Assembly (NCBI GenBank): GCA_902826155.1
Contig: CADEDU010000057.1
Location: 5,229 to 49,832 of the forward strand
Length of the DNA: 44,604 nt
Direction: 5' to 3'
Source of the DNA: an uncultured beta proteobacterium
GTDB lineage: Bacteria > Pseudomonadota > Gammaproteobacteria > Burkholderiales > SG8-39
Below the pieces are notes generated by a model that did no database searches, was not told where the DNA came from, and was given only the letters and a program-made list of their open reading frames with translations. The position numbers and the translations under genes were made by a program. Positions 41,134-44,604 of the stretch are shown piece after piece (the stretch's first letter is position 1; the number at the start of each line of letters is the position of its first letter).

Positions 41134-42717
41134 ATGCGTCCCAATAGTCCCAATATCCTGCTGATCGTTGCCGACGATCTCGGCTGGTCCGACCTCGGCG
41201 CCTTCGGTGGTGAGATCGACACGCCCAACCTCGATGCGATCGCACAACGCGGGGTGCGGTTCACCAACTTTCATACCGCACCGGTGTGTGCTCCGACGCG
41301 TGCGATGCTGATGACCGGCGCCGACCATCACGAGGTCGGCCTGGGCGTCATGCACGAAACCATCACGCCGCGGCATCGCGGGCGGCCCGGACATGAAGGG
41401 CATCTCAACGATCGCGCGCACACCATCGCCACCCGGTTACGCGACGGAGGCTATCGGACCTTGATGGCCGGCAAGTGGCATCTGGGCCGCGACGAGATCG
41501 ATTCGCCGCTCGGCCAGGGCTTCGAGCGTTCGTTCGCGCTGCTGGGCGGCGAGCACAATCACTACGGCGCCGATCAGACCGAAGCCACCGGCGGAACGCA
41601 CGGCCCTTCGCTCTATCGTGCCGATGGCCAACTCGCGAAGTTTCCTGAAGGCGCGTACTCCAGCGACTACTTCGCCGAGCGGCTGATCGAATTTATGGAG
41701 TCAGGCCGAACCGATTCGCGACCGTTCTTCGCCTACCTCGCCTTCACCGCGCCGCACTCGCCGCTGCAGGCCCCCGACGCATTGGTCCGCAAGTATCACG
41801 GTCGCTATGACGCGGGACCGGACGCAATGCGCACCGCACGCCTGGCGCGCATGCGCGCCATGAACCTGCCGATCAGCCACGCGCGTCCGGCACGGTTGTG
41901 GGCGGGCCCGGCGTGGAGCGAACTGCCGGCCTCCGTGCGCGCCGAACAGGCCCGACGCATGGAGGTATATGCGGCGATGGTCGATGCACTCGACAGCGCG
42001 GCGGGCCGCGTCGTCGGGTCGATCGAGCGCATGGGCCAACTCGACAATACGGTGGTCATCTTTCTGTCGGACAACGGTCCGGCGGGCGTGGCGCGCGAGT
42101 CCCTTTCCCCTTGGAAAGAGATGATCGCCGCGCGCGCCGACAACACACTCGACAATATCGGCCGCGTGACGAGCTACACCTCCAACGGTCCAACCTGGGC
42201 CGAAGCGCAGGCGGCGCCGTTCTCGTTGTTCAAGCGCTTCACGACTGAAGGTGGGGTGCGGACCTGCTCCTTCGCCGCCGGCCCGGGGATCGCGGGCGCA
42301 CGCGCAAGCGACGCGCTCCTGCACGTCATGGACTACGCGGCGACGATCTGTGCGATCGCCGGGGTATCTGCACAAGCCGCACCGGGCAAGGCCGCCATGC
42401 GCGGCCGCTCGGCGCTCGCGTTGCTGCAGGGGGCGAGCGAAATCGTCCATCCCGACGACGACGTGCTCGGCTGGGAGTTCCTCTACGGTCGCGGTGTGCG
42501 CAAAGGCGACTGGAAGGCGGTGTTCCTGCCCCAGTACGCGCATATCGTGTCGCCGCTGCTGCCGCACAACCAGTGGCTGCTCTACAACGTGCGCGAGGAT
42601 CCGGGTGAGACGACTGACCTGGCTGAAAGGTATCCGGACAAGCTGCGCGAGATGCTGGCCGAGTGGGATCGCTACGTCCGCGAAACCGGCGTGATCCTGC
42701 CCGAGGGAAAGGCGTAG
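41134..42717 (+). CDS. Arylsulfatase (type I, formylglycine-dependent)
   Basis: The 527-residue sulfatase shows NILLIVADDLGWSD (metal-binding D14/D15), the maturation motif CAPTRAMLMTG with C52 expected to become formylglycine, AGKWHLG and a late SDNGPAG. It hydrolyses sulfate esters, releasing sulfate. No signal peptide is seen at ATG 41134, so it is probably cytoplasmic, as for Pseudomonas AtsA. No sulfatase-maturase gene is in the window. The Bug receptor gene upstream may be its partner. Confidence 0.88.
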   Translation: MRPNSPNILLIVADDLGWSDLGAFGGEIDTPNLDAIAQRGVRFTNFHTAPVCAPTRAMLMTGADHHEVGLGVMHETITPRHRGRPGHEGHLNDRAHTIATRLRDGGYRTLMAGKWHLGRDEIDSPLGQGFERSFALLGGEHNHYGADQTEATGGTHGPSLYRADGQLAKFPEGAYSSDYFAERLIEFMESGRTDSRPFFAYLAFTAPHSPLQAPDALVRKYHGRYDAGPDAMRTARLARMRAMNLPISHARPARLWAGPAWSELPASVRAEQARRMEVYAAMVDALDSAAGRVVGSIERMGQLDNTVVIFLSDNGPAGVARESLSPWKEMIAARADNTLDNIGRVTSYTSNGPTWAEAQAAPFSLFKRFTTEGGVRTCSFAAGPGIAGARASDALLHVMDYAATICAIAGVSAQAAPGKAAMRGRSALALLQGASEIVHPDDDVLGWEFLYGRGVRKGDWKAVFLPQYAHIVSPLLPHNQWLLYNVREDPGETTDLAERYPDKLREMLAEWDRYVRETGVILPEGKA

Positions 42718-42819
42718 GCCCGCGCGAAGCGGCTGCGGGCCCGGCCGCGATGCTTTCTACCGCCGTCGGGGGCGCGGCCTATTGCTGCGCCGCGCTCGGG
42801 TGTGCTGCACTTGCACCCT

Positions 42820-44604
<1,785 letters not shown>

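Overview
The window is GC-rich, densely coded chromosomal DNA, most likely from a betaproteobacterium of the order Burkholderiales. The main clue is the family of Bug/TctC-type periplasmic receptors: four copies (one fused to LeuD) with no TctA/TctB transporter genes nearby, a hallmark of Bordetella/Cupriavidus-like genomes. No rRNA, tRNA, insertion sequence or CRISPR array was recognised. Genus-level assignment is not possible from the sequence alone.

Layout. (1) 1-542: the end of a HigA-like antitoxin gene, a HigB/Gp49-like toxin gene with a promoter/operator just upstream, and a terminator. (2) 615-2980: a secreted glycerophosphodiester phosphodiesterase and a membrane-anchored spermidine-synthase-like protein. 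(3) 3087-9818: a five-gene minus-strand signalling cluster: HTH-receiver protein, degenerate PAS/HATPase protein, single-domain receiver, Leu/Ile/Val-type solute-binding protein, and a membrane histidine kinase carrying a complete blue-light LOV signature. ATGA overlaps couple genes 1-2 and genes 4-5. (4) 9819-16340: a decayed oxidoreductase remnant, a trypsin-like protease/VWA fusion protein, and a divergent Ser/Thr kinase-HDOD-GAF protein. (5) 16452-24559: LeuC-like subunit, an in-frame LeuD-Bug receptor fusion, a tannase/feruloyl-esterase-family protein, two small exported proteins, a Tat-exported metallo-beta-lactamase-fold hydrolase and another Bug receptor.

(6) 24568-38271: an alicyclic-acid degradation region. 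badH and badI convert 2-hydroxycyclohexanecarboxyl-CoA to pimeloyl-CoA. They sit with an acyl-CoA dehydrogenase, a second acyl-CoA dehydrogenase, a BadR-like MarR regulator, and a complete branched-chain-type ABC importer (livG, livH, livM, binding protein, livF). The importer operon also encodes an acyl-CoA synthetase and a 3-ketosteroid-dehydrogenase-like flavoenzyme. The genes suggest uptake of a cyclic carboxylic acid, CoA activation, dehydrogenation and ring cleavage. A badK-like hydratase is not present in the window. (7) 38369-44604: two further Bug receptors, an isoprenylcysteine-methyltransferase-like membrane protein, an arylsulfatase and a hybrid histidine kinase cut by the right edge.

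The most unusual items are the LOV/solute-binding-protein/pseudokinase relay, the LeuD-Bug fusion, and the protease-VWA protein facing a Ser/Thr kinase gene.
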